DNA of 64,000 nucleotides, taken from contig CAVSEP010000006.1 in the NCBI GenBank assembly GCA_963726995.1, positions 372,001-436,000 on the forward strand, given 5' to 3'. The notes beneath the pieces were generated by a model, which was not told the DNA's origin, ran no database searches, and saw nothing but the letters and a program-made list of their open reading frames with translations. The stretch is from DAIDKA01 sp963726995 (GTDB lineage: Bacteria > Pseudomonadota > Gammaproteobacteria > Steroidobacterales > Steroidobacteraceae). Position numbers and translations under genes: made by a program. Shown one piece after another: positions 1 to 8,081 of this stretch (the stretch's first letter is position 1; the number at the start of each line of letters is the position of its first letter).

Positions 1-1346
1 CCCACTGGAAGCGGGTGGCCGCGCCCTGGGACTGGGCATAGGCCTGCGCCAGCCAATTCACCGCAGTATCGAGGTGCCCATGCTTCTCATCCAGGGACGC
101 CAGATCGAGCATGTAGTAGTACGGGGACTTCGACTGCGCCAGCTGCTCGCGCGTAATGGCATAGGCACGCTCGTCGTCGCCGAGCACGTCGAGAACGTTC
201 AACGCCGCATTCACCACACTCGCGCGGCTGTGTTCATCCAGCTTGCCCGCGAGCGCGGTATCGATCCGCTGGTGCGCCTCGCGCGCGAGTGCCGCCGGGA
301 TCTGGTGGTGAGGATCCAGGGCCTTGGTCGCGGCCAGCCGTGCATACAGGAAGTAGAGGTGATCGGCCGCCGAGAAACGCGGATCGGCGGCAGCCTTGTC
401 CATGACGGCCGCGAAACGCTGCGCCCAGGCCGGCGCGTCCTGCGGCGCGCTCTTCGCGACCGCCTGAAAGAACGACTCGTCCAGACCGCCGATCGCATCT
501 TCCAGTCCGCTCGCCGCCGCCGGATCCTTCAGGATCCTGTCGACTTGGCCGATCAGCGTCGTCAGTCGAATGCCCGGTGATTTGCCCGCAGCGAGCGCAT
601 CGGCCTCACCGTCGGCGGCCAGGCTCGCCGCAGTCAGAATCAGTCGCGCCTGGTCGCTTTCCGGGCCCGAGCAGCGGGCCGCCGCCTGCGGACAGGGTCT
701 GCGCAAGCGCCGAAAAACGGGCGCTCACGTTGTCAGTCAGATCCCAGCCGTAGTAGGCCAGTCGATGGCAGTCATCCTGCGACATCGGCCTGGCGCCCCC
801 GGATTTCAACGCCGCCAGGATGGTATTCACGGGCCGCACGTCGCCCAGCACCGTGTCCAGCAGCTGCGCATACTGCGACAGGTCCATGCCGCCCGAGATG
901 CGCGCCAATTCACTTTGATCGGCGCGCAACACCAGCACGGTGGGATAGCCGCTGACGCCGAACCGGTCTCCCCACTTCTGCGCCCCGGGATTGTCGCCAT
1001 CCAGGAACACTGGAACAAACAGCTTCAGCTTCTCGATGAAGTCGGGCCGCGAGAACACCGTGGCCTTCAGCTCGTGACAGGGCGGGCACCAGGCTGCACC
1101 CCAGTACAGGAACACCGGCTTGTTCTGGCTTTTCGCCGCGGCGAATGCAGCTTCGACGCTGCCGCTGTACCAGGCGATGCCAGGCTCCGCGCCGACATTT
1201 GCGCTCTTGGAGGATTTTGCGCTCGTGGACGCAGGATTGCCCATGTTCGCGACGGTGCCTGACGCGGCAGGGGATGTCGCGGTATGCTGTGCACATCCTG
1301 CCGCAGTCAAACAGAGCACCGTCATGAGGGTGTAGCGCGGGAACAT
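1..1346 (-). pseudogene. Thioredoxin-fold lipoprotein, frameshifted and cut by window edge
   Basis: Residues 1-18 form a lipoprotein signal with lipobox LTAAGC (Cys18), so the protein should be membrane-anchored in the envelope. A thioredoxin-like fold follows with the redox motif WCPPC (Cys87/Cys90) and the cis-Pro region SGYPTVLVL. The frame opened at 1346 runs into unrelated Arg/Gly-rich sequence and stops at 606. From about 668 down to base 1 a different minus frame is open and reads like a helical repeat domain (for example DQARLILTAASLAADG and LDTAVNWLAQAYAQSQ). Removing one base of the GGG at 663-665 joins the two frames as LLGPESDQARLILTA. The likely job is thiol-disulfide chemistry in the envelope. 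The 3' end lies outside the window. Either an assembly indel or a real lesion is possible. Confidence 0.75.
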
Positions 1347-1372
1347 ACTTTCAACCGATCTGGAAACTCTCT

Positions 1373-2521
1373 ATGACGCTATTCTACGCCGCGAACCGGC
1401 CTGCGACGATCCGCGCCGTCACGGCACTCACGACGCTGGCCTGTGCGGCCCTGACCGGCATTGCCATGGCTGCCGGCGCGCCGATTCCCGCGAGTCAGCT
1501 GCAGTACCAGTTCGTGCGCCAGGGGACCCAGGGTCCCTTCACCATGAAGCAGGTCAAAGTCCCCGTTCCCCAACCCGGCGCGCACCAGGTGCTGATCCGG
1601 GTACACGCCACGTCGCTGAACCGGCGCGACATTTTCGTACTGCATGGCCAGTATCCGGTCGGACCGCGCCAGAGCCTGGTGCCCGTGTCGGACGGTGCCG
1701 GTGAGGTCGTCTCCGTGGGCAGCGCGACGACGCGCTTTCATATCGGGGATCGGGTCGCCGGAATCTTCTTTCAAGGCTGGATCAGTGGGCGCGCGCCGGC
1801 GGATGTCGCGCAAACCGCGCTGGGCGGCTCGGTCGACGGCATGCTGTCGCAGTACGTGGCGCTGGATGAGTCCGGCGTCGTGAAGATCCCGGCGACGCTC
1901 AGCTATGAGGAGGCCGCGACCCTGCCCTGCGCCGGCGTCACTGCCTGGAATGGCCTGTTCACGCGCGGCCGGATGCAATCGGGCGACTACGTGCTGCTGG
2001 AAGGCACCGGTGGCGTGTCGCTGCTGGGTCTGTCCCTGGCCCTTGCCGAGGGCGCCAAACCCATCATCACCAGCTCGCACGACGAAAAGCTGGCGCGAGC
2101 CAAGGCGCTGGGAGCCATCGGCGGCGTCAACTATCGCACCACCCCGGACTGGGAGAAGCCCGTCCTGGCCCTCACCGGCGGTGCCGGAGTCCAGCAAGTC
2201 CTGGAAGTAGGCGGCAAGGACTCCCTGCCCCACGCGCTGGCGAGCCTCGGTCCGGGTGGCCACGTCGCGCTCATCGGCGGTCTCGGCGGATTCGGCGGTG
2301 ACGTGCCGGTGATGGCGCTGATGAATGCCAACATCACCGCCTCCGGAATCTACGTGGGTTCGCGCAAGGATTTCGAGGCGCTCAATGCCTTCATCGACGC
2401 ACACCATGTCAAGCCGGTCATCGACAAGGTGTACGAATTCCAGGACGCCGCGGCGGCATTTGAAGCCTTGGACAAGGGCGAGTCCTTCGGCAAGACCGTC
2501 ATCCGGGTAAGCGGCCCTTGA
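1373..2521 (+). CDS. Zinc-independent MDR oxidoreductase (quinone oxidoreductase-like) with N-terminal signal-like segment
   Basis: This 382-residue member of the medium-chain dehydrogenase/reductase superfamily has the GroES-like fold (HQVLIRVHATSLNRRD) and a Rossmann fold with a glycine-rich loop (LLEGTGGVSLLGLSLA). The catalytic and structural zinc cysteines of classical alcohol dehydrogenases are absent, which points to a quinone oxidoreductase/crotonyl-CoA reductase-like branch. Residues 1-34 are hydrophobic and end in AMAAGA, resembling a Sec signal peptide. That is unexpected for an NAD(P)H enzyme. An internal ATG at residue 32 (about 1466) would give a cytosolic protein, but no strong Shine-Dalgarno sequence precedes either start. 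It is divergent from the thioredoxin-like gene with only 26 bp between starts. The substrate cannot be told. Confidence 0.85.
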   Translation: MTLFYAANRPATIRAVTALTTLACAALTGIAMAAGAPIPASQLQYQFVRQGTQGPFTMKQVKVPVPQPGAHQVLIRVHATSLNRRDIFVLHGQYPVGPRQSLVPVSDGAGEVVSVGSATTRFHIGDRVAGIFFQGWISGRAPADVAQTALGGSVDGMLSQYVALDESGVVKIPATLSYEEAATLPCAGVTAWNGLFTRGRMQSGDYVLLEGTGGVSLLGLSLALAEGAKPIITSSHDEKLARAKALGAIGGVNYRTTPDWEKPVLALTGGAGVQQVLEVGGKDSLPHALASLGPGGHVALIGGLGGFGGDVPVMALMNANITASGIYVGSRKDFEALNAFIDAHHVKPVIDKVYEFQDAAAAFEALDKGESFGKTVIRVSGP

Positions 2522-3158
2522 CGCACAGGTGACGCTCGGTCAGCTGGCTGACGCTCAGGGCAAGCCCGGCCGCAGCCAGCTGATCCCGCACTTCCTGCGC
2601 CGTGAATGCGGCGCACAATGAGTTGAAGAAATCGGTCTTCAGAAGCGGATGCTCGTCAGCCGAGACCCGTTCGACGATGTCCCGGGCCGCGGCCGCCGTG
2701 GCCGGACGGCACAGATCCATGACGCACACGGCCGCTCCCGGCCGGCCCAGCCTGCGGATCTCGCGCCAAAGCACCTGGGGGTCCGGCAGGTGATGCAGCA
2801 TGTCCTTGGACAGCACCAGATCGAAACTGCGCTCGGCCAGCGTCACGCCGGGCAAACGTCCTTCCAGGAAACCCACGCGACTCTCGAGCTTGGCGGATCG
2901 CAGTGCAGCGCGCGCGATCGCCAGCATCGCGGCACTGCCGTCGACGCCGGTTATCCGCACGGTCGGTGCGGCGCGGCCCAGGCGGATCGCAATGTCGCCG
3001 GGTCCGCAGCCCAGATCCACCACGCTCCCCAGCCGGTCCGGAAAGCTGCTCAGCACGTCGGCCACGTAGGCCTGATTTGAGTCCGAAAAATCGGCACGGG
3101 CGTAGGCTGCGGCCTCCGCCTCGCCGTCCATGATTTCCGGTTCGAGTATTCTGTCCAT
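2499..3158 (-). CDS. Class I SAM-dependent methyltransferase
   Basis: The SAM-binding motif I VVDLGCGPGD lies near residues 46-55 of a 219-residue protein, followed by motif II ITGVDGSAAML and the post-motif FDLVLSKDMLHHLPDP, typical of the Methyltransf_11/25 group. The start at 3158 (MDRILEPEIMDG) is chosen because the upstream extension to 3227 is Arg-rich and unlike the family. The 3' end overlaps the end of the convergent MDR gene by 23 bp. The substrate is unknown; small-molecule, quinone and tRNA substrates are all possible. Confidence 0.85.
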   Translation of the reverse strand: MDRILEPEIMDGEAEAAAYARADFSDSNQAYVADVLSSFPDRLGSVVDLGCGPGDIAIRLGRAAPTVRITGVDGSAAMLAIARAALRSAKLESRVGFLEGRLPGVTLAERSFDLVLSKDMLHHLPDPQVLWREIRRLGRPGAAVCVMDLCRPATAAAARDIVERVSADEHPLLKTDFFNSLCAAFTAQEVRDQLAAAGLALSVSQLTERHLCVKGRLPG

Positions 3159-3298
3159 GGCCGCATTATGGAGCAGGCTACGGAAGTCTCCCAAGAGTCG
3201 CAGCCGGATTTGCCCGCGTCGCGGCACCGTTCATCGCGAATTCCACCGTGTTGGTCGCAATCGTCCCCGAGCTACGGCCGCGGGACTATCATCCGGCC

Positions 3299-4507
3299 AT
3301 GTACTCGCTGACTGCGCCACTGCCGCCCGACGTCGTCGCACACGCCTCCGGTCCCTTCGGCGGCTATCGTCGTTTTCCGGTATTCAGCTGGCCCTGGCTG
3401 GTTGGGCGCTGTACGGTGTTCATTCCGCTCACGGCGGGCATGGGCGCCGTGGAAGCGACCATTCTCGGGCTGGAATTGCATGACACCCGGCTCGGCTGGG
3501 AGGCGGCCGCGGTCAGCGTTCCTATCTGGATCGTCATCGGCTCCGCGGGACCCGCGCTGGCTACCTTCGCGCGGCATCGCCTGCCGCCGGCGAAACTCAC
3601 CGCGACCCTGGCGATCATTCTGGGTCTGGTCTTGAGCTTTTACGGTCAGCATCTGGCGAACGTGTTCTCGCTGAACACGGTGCTGCCACGGTACATGGCC
3701 GTGTTTCCGGGCTCCGACCCGACAAGATGGCCACATCCCACCACCGCGTTCGTCGTGACCATCCGCAGCTTCCAGTTCCTGCTGTTCACGCTGCTGGGCG
3801 GCGGCGTTGCGCTGTTTGCCTTCCATCGCGAGCAGCAGTGGTGGCAGTACGCCCAGCATGCGCGTGAGCTGGCGGCGGCCAACCAGAAACGCGTGGAGTC
3901 GGATCTGCGACTGATGGTGCTGCAGGCCCAGGTCGAACCGCACTTCCTGTTCAACACCCTGGCCTCGGTGCACAGCCTGATCCGCCAGGATCCGGAGCGC
4001 GCCGAGGCCACCCTTGAGGCGCTGGTGGATCATCTGCGCATGACCCTGCCCAAATTGCGGACCGAGATCGGCAATGCGCACTCGTCGCTGGCCGAGCAGC
4101 TGGAGATCTGTCGCAGCTACCTCACCGTCATGAAGGTGCGCATGGGTCCGCGCTTCTCATTCCTCATCGACGTGGATCCGGCGCTGCAGCGGCACGCCTA
4201 TCCGCCGCTGCTACTGATTTCGCTGGTGGAGAATGCGATCAAGCACGGCATTGAACGTACCACCGGCGAGGGGCAGATCATGGTCAATGCCGCCGTCGAG
4301 ACCCGCACCCAATCGCCACAGCTGGTCGTCAGTGTCGTCGACACGGGCGCGGGCCTGCGTGCCACCACGGCCATGGGCATGGGACTCGCCAACATCCGCG
4401 ATCAGCTCGCGACGCGCTTCGGATCGCAAGGATCGCTGTCACTGCAGGACCGAACTGCCGGCGGGGTCATCGCAACCATCCGCATTCCCTACGAGGCGGT
4501 CCCGTGA
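3299..4507 (+). CDS. LytS/YehU-type sensor histidine kinase
   Basis: A 402-residue inner-membrane histidine kinase. The N-terminal half has about four hydrophobic segments. The His_kinase domain begins at VEPHFLFNTLASVHSL, with the phospho-acceptor His near residue 215. A HATPase_c region follows with the N box LVENAIKHGI and glycine-rich motifs DTGAGL and GMGLANIRDQL. The start ATG at 3299 (MYSLTAPLPPD) is preferred to 3248, where the extra residues are Arg/Pro-rich. The stop overlaps the next start as GTGA (4504-4507), so translation with the LytTR response regulator is probably coupled. The kinase should control the ABC exporter encoded just downstream. Confidence 0.92.
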   Translation: MYSLTAPLPPDVVAHASGPFGGYRRFPVFSWPWLVGRCTVFIPLTAGMGAVEATILGLELHDTRLGWEAAAVSVPIWIVIGSAGPALATFARHRLPPAKLTATLAIILGLVLSFYGQHLANVFSLNTVLPRYMAVFPGSDPTRWPHPTTAFVVTIRSFQFLLFTLLGGGVALFAFHREQQWWQYAQHARELAAANQKRVESDLRLMVLQAQVEPHFLFNTLASVHSLIRQDPERAEATLEALVDHLRMTLPKLRTEIGNAHSSLAEQLEICRSYLTVMKVRMGPRFSFLIDVDPALQRHAYPPLLLISLVENAIKHGIERTTGEGQIMVNAAVETRTQSPQLVVSVVDTGAGLRATTAMGMGLANIRDQLATRFGSQGSLSLQDRTAGGVIATIRIPYEAVP

Positions 4508-5230
4508 GCCGCCCGCGCGCGCTGATCGCGGAGGACGAGGTTCCGCAGCGGCGCCGGCTGTGCGAACTGCTGGGTGAATTGTGGCCTGAGCTGGAAGTGA
4601 TCGCCGAGTGCGGTGATGGTCTCGCGGCGCTCGAGGCGCTCACCGGCTCAGCGCCCCGAGGTGGCATTCCTGGACATCCGCATGCCTGGCCTCACCGGCT
4701 TCGAGGTAGCCCGTGCGGCCGACTCCACCCAGGTGGTATTCACGACCGCGTACGAAAGCCATGCCCTGGACGCCTTTGATCATGCGGCCGTGGACTACCT
4801 GCTCAAGCCCATCCGGCGCGAGCGTCTGGGGCAGTGCATCGTGCGCCTCAAGCAGCGCCTGGCCGAAGCGCCGGTGAGCCTGACCAAATCCTTTGGTGTC
4901 AACGCCGGCCTGCGCTGGATTACGGGCAGCGCCGGACATGTGACGCGCGTCCTGGGCATCAGCGAGGTGCTGTTCTTTGCGGCGCAGGACAAGTACGTGC
5001 GCGTGGTGAGCGCCGATGACGAAGTACAGATCCGCACGCCATTGCGCGAGCTGCTCGCGGCGCTGGACCCGGAGGCATTCTGGCAGATACACCGCAGCGT
5101 CATCGTGCGCGCGGGTGCCATCCACCGCATAGAATCGGGCGCCGATGGCCGCATGAAGCTCACGGTGAAGGGCCGCACCGAGGAGTTGCCCGTAAGCCAG
5201 GCCTTTCAATTCCGCTTCAGGCCCATGTAA
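4504..5230 (+). pseudogene. LytTR-family response regulator, frameshifted
   Basis: The GTG start at 4504 opens a receiver domain (ALIAEDEVPQRRRLCELLGE). Frame is lost near 4645 and regained in the +1 frame as AFLDIRMPGLTGFEVA, which carries the phospho-acceptor Asp, then VVFTTAYESHALDAF and DYLLKPI. The C-terminal LytTR DNA-binding domain follows (ISEVLFFAAQDKYVRVV, FWQIHRSVIVR) to the stop at 5230. Removing one G of the pair at 4645-4646 gives a continuous LEALTAQRPEVAFLD. Both halves are well conserved, so this may be an assembly error or a very recent mutation. It is the partner of the upstream kinase and probably regulates the following ABC transporter. Confidence 0.88.
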
Positions 5231-5239
5231 GAGGCATTC

Positions 5240-6220
5240 ATGACAGCAGCTCTCGAAATACGCGGCGTCCGCAAGACCTTTGGCGACAAGGTAGCCATTG
5301 AATCGCTGGATCTGGCCATTCCGGTAGGCGCGACCTACGGCCTCATCGGCCCCTCGGGGGCCGGTAAGACCACGGCCATCCGCATGATCATGTCGATCCT
5401 GTTTCCGGACAGCGGCAGCATCAGCGTGTTCGGCCAGGGCACGGCGCTGGATGCCAAGGACCGCATCGGTTACCTGCCGGAGGAGCGCGGCTCGTACCGG
5501 AAAATGACGGTCGGCGCATTTCTGGTGTACATGGGCTGCCTGAAGGGTCGCACCCGCGCCCAGGCCTCGGGGCGCGCCGACCGGCTGCTGGGACGCCTGG
5601 GGCTCACCGACGTGACCGCCAAGAAATGCGAGGATCTCTCCAAGGGCATGCTGCAGCGGGTGCAGTTCGTGGCCGCCATCGTCAATGAGCCGGACCTGCT
5701 GATCCTGGACGAGCCCTTCAGCGGCCTGGACCCCTTGAGCGTGCGGCTGCTCAAGGAAGTCATCGCCGAGGAGCACCAGCGGGGCGCCACCATCATCTTC
5801 TCCACGCATGTCATGGCGCATGCCGAGGAGCTGTGCGAGCAGATCGTGATGATCCACCAGGGCCGCAAGGTGCTTGATGAGCCCATTTCCGGTCTGCGTC
5901 GCCAGTACGACCGGCGCCGCATCCTGCTTGAACCGCTGGACCCGGGCACGAACCTGCTGGCGCTGCAATCCATCGCCGGGGTCGAGAACGTCAAGCTCGT
6001 TGACGAAGGCTGCGAGATCCGCCTGATCGCCGGCACCGATCCGGGCACGGCCATCCGCGCCATCACCACGGTGGTCGCACCGGCCCGCATCGAACTGGCG
6101 CGGATCCGGCTCGAGGACGTATTCATCCGCCTGGTCAGCGAGGCCGGGGCGGCCGAGGGGTCCCACGAGGCCCTGCGAACCCATCTGCAGGGACTGTCCA
6201 ACACCGGAGCCACATCATGA
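5240..6220 (+). CDS. ABC transporter ATP-binding protein (NatA/CcmA-like)
   Basis: A 326-residue ABC ATPase: Walker A GPSGAGKTT at about residues 37-45, Q-loop region, signature LSKGMLQRVQF, Walker B LLILDEPFSGLDPL and switch His in FSTHVMAHAEELC. The C-terminal extension past residue 220 is typical of the DUF4162 group of export ATPases paired with ABC-2 permeases. It starts 9 bp after the LytTR gene and overlaps the permease by 4 bp (ATGA at 6217-6220), so the four genes probably form one operon. The exported substrate is unknown; similar systems export sodium, peptides or antibiotics. Confidence 0.92.
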   Translation: MTAALEIRGVRKTFGDKVAIESLDLAIPVGATYGLIGPSGAGKTTAIRMIMSILFPDSGSISVFGQGTALDAKDRIGYLPEERGSYRKMTVGAFLVYMGCLKGRTRAQASGRADRLLGRLGLTDVTAKKCEDLSKGMLQRVQFVAAIVNEPDLLILDEPFSGLDPLSVRLLKEVIAEEHQRGATIIFSTHVMAHAEELCEQIVMIHQGRKVLDEPISGLRRQYDRRRILLEPLDPGTNLLALQSIAGVENVKLVDEGCEIRLIAGTDPGTAIRAITTVVAPARIELARIRLEDVFIRLVSEAGAAEGSHEALRTHLQGLSNTGATS

Positions 6221-7570
6221 GCGTTTCCCTGCGTCGCATCGGCCTGGTCGCCGCGCGCGACTACAAGACCAGCATCACCTCCAAGGGCTTCCTCATCGGG
6301 CTGCTGGTGATGCCGGTGCTGATGGTGCTGATGTTCGTGCTGATCCCGCGCATCCTCAATTCGCGCACGCCGCAGATCGCCGGTGAGGTGGCAGTCATCG
6401 ATACCACCGGCAAGGTGACCGCAGAACTCGCACAGGCGCTGGTGCCGGCGGACATCGCGGCGCGCAGGGAGCTGGCGAACTCCACCGCCGCCGAAGTCCG
6501 GAGCTGCCGCGCCGAACGCGCCGGCCGGCCCGCCTATTCCGGTCCTAAGCGTGACCGCCCTGGCCGCCGATACCGATGTGCAGTCCACCAAGAACTGGCT
6601 CATCCAGGGGCGCGATGCGCGGCCCCAGCACCTGGCCATCGTCGTGGTGCAGGCGGATGCCGTGGCACAACGGGCCGGCGCGGCCGCATTCGGCAGCTAC
6701 GATCTGTACACCTCCTCGCATCTGGACGACGCCACCGAAACCGTGCTGCGCGATGGCGTTCGCGCCGCGCTGGTCTCGGCCCGCCTGCGTGCCGCCGGCC
6801 AGGATCCGGCGGTGATCGCCAAGGTGCACCAGGTCTTCCAGCCCGATTCGGTGGTGGTCGCGGCGGAGGGCGAACACTCCGGCTCGCGCGGTATCGCGCG
6901 CTTCCTGCCGTTTGCCAGCGGCATCCTGATCTTCATCGGCGTGATCACCGGCGGTCAGATCCTGATGACCTCGACCGTGGAGGAGAAATCCAGCCGCGTC
7001 ATCGAGGTGCTGCTCGCGGCGGTCTCGCCGCTGGAGCTGATGTACGGCAAGCTGCTCGGCCAGCTGGGCCTGGGGCTGACCATGACTGCGGTCTACCTGG
7101 TCATGGGGGTGTACACACTGGCCCAGTTCTCCATGGCAGGCCTGCTCGATCCCATGCTCATCGTCTATGTGCTCGCCTTCTATATATTCACCTTCCTGGT
7201 GTTCGGGTCACTGATGCTGACCATCGGCTCCGCGGTCAATCAGATGGCCGATGCCCAGTCGTTGCTGGGGCCGATGATGATCCTGCTGGTGGCCGGATAC
7301 GCCCTGACGCCGATGATAGGGCTCGCGCCGAACTCCAGTTTCAGTGTCACCATGAGTTTCCTGCCCTTCATCAACACATTCGCCATGATGGCGCGGGTCG
7401 CCTCCAGCGCTCCGCCGCCGGCCTGGCAGGTGTGCGTGTCGATGCTGGTCAGCTGCGTGACGGTGGGCGCGGTGGTGTGGTTTGCCGCCAAGGTGTTCAA
7501 GATCGCGCTGCTCATGCACGGCAAGCCGCCGAGCATTGGCACGCTGATCAAATGGGCGCGAATGGCCTAA
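6217..7570 (+). pseudogene. ABC-2 type transporter permease (NatB-like), frameshifted
   Basis: The first segment (MSVSLRRIGLVAARDY, TM1 near FLIGLLVMPVLMVLMF) begins a NatB/YhaP-type permease. Its frame fails around 6490-6503. The second frame continues as SGAAAPNAPAGPPIPVLSV and then the extracytoplasmic loop and five to six membrane segments (for example FLPFASGILIFIGVITGGQ, MTAVYLVMGVYTLAQF, LLGPMMILLVAGYALTPM). It ends at 7570. Deleting one base in GTCCGG near 6497-6502 restores one frame of about 450 residues, the normal family size. It forms the membrane part of the exporter with the upstream ATPase. Confidence 0.87.
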
Positions 7571-7962
7571 CCGGCGGCGCGCTGCGGCCGGGATGTAGCA
7601 GCGCCCGGCGGGTCGTTCGCCAGGGTCGGCAGCGACAGTGCATTGCAGGTCGGGACCCAGCTGATCTCGGTCAGCGGGGCGGCGCCGGCTGACTCGGGCT
7701 CCGGAGGATCGCCCAGCACTGTCAGCAGGGCGACTCGGATCCGGCTCGAGTCGCAGTTCCAGAAGAGCTCCGACAGACTGGCGCGCAGTTCGGACATCCG
7801 GGTGCGCGTGTGCTGCAGCTGCGAGAGGGCCGCAATGGTGTCGCGTGACAAGTTCACGAGGGTCGCCGCCGGAGGCAGGTTACCTTCGTCCTTGCCATGC
7901 CAAAGCATCAGTTCCTGCAGCCGCTGGGCAGACAGCTGCACCTCCGCATCGCGCAAGTCCAT
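7567..7962 (-). CDS. Hypothetical protein
   Basis: No family is recognised for this 131-residue product. The first two thirds look like a soluble helical protein (LSAQRLQELMLWHGKDEG, LSQLQHTRTRMSELRASL). The last third is Pro/Ala-rich. A 23-codon in-frame ORF lies just upstream (8049-7978, MVLQQHDPKVVKLTG), separated by one TGA, so the gene may originally have begun at 8049. The 3' end overlaps the end of the convergent permease by 4 bp. Codon use and amino-acid composition look coding, while the opposite-strand ORF is Ser/Arg-rich and looks like a shadow. Confidence 0.5.
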   Translation of the reverse strand: MDLRDAEVQLSAQRLQELMLWHGKDEGNLPPAATLVNLSRDTIAALSQLQHTRTRMSELRASLSELFWNCDSSRIRVALLTVLGDPPEPESAGAAPLTEISWVPTCNALSLPTLANDPPGAATSRPQRAAG

Positions 7963-8081
7963 TCCTTCACGAGGGCTTCAGGTCGTAGCTCCCCTGGTAC
8001 GACGGCCCGTCAGTTTCACTACCTTGGGATCGTGTTGTTGCAGGACCATGATGGCACGCCGCGATGCAATGCGGGAGTCCT

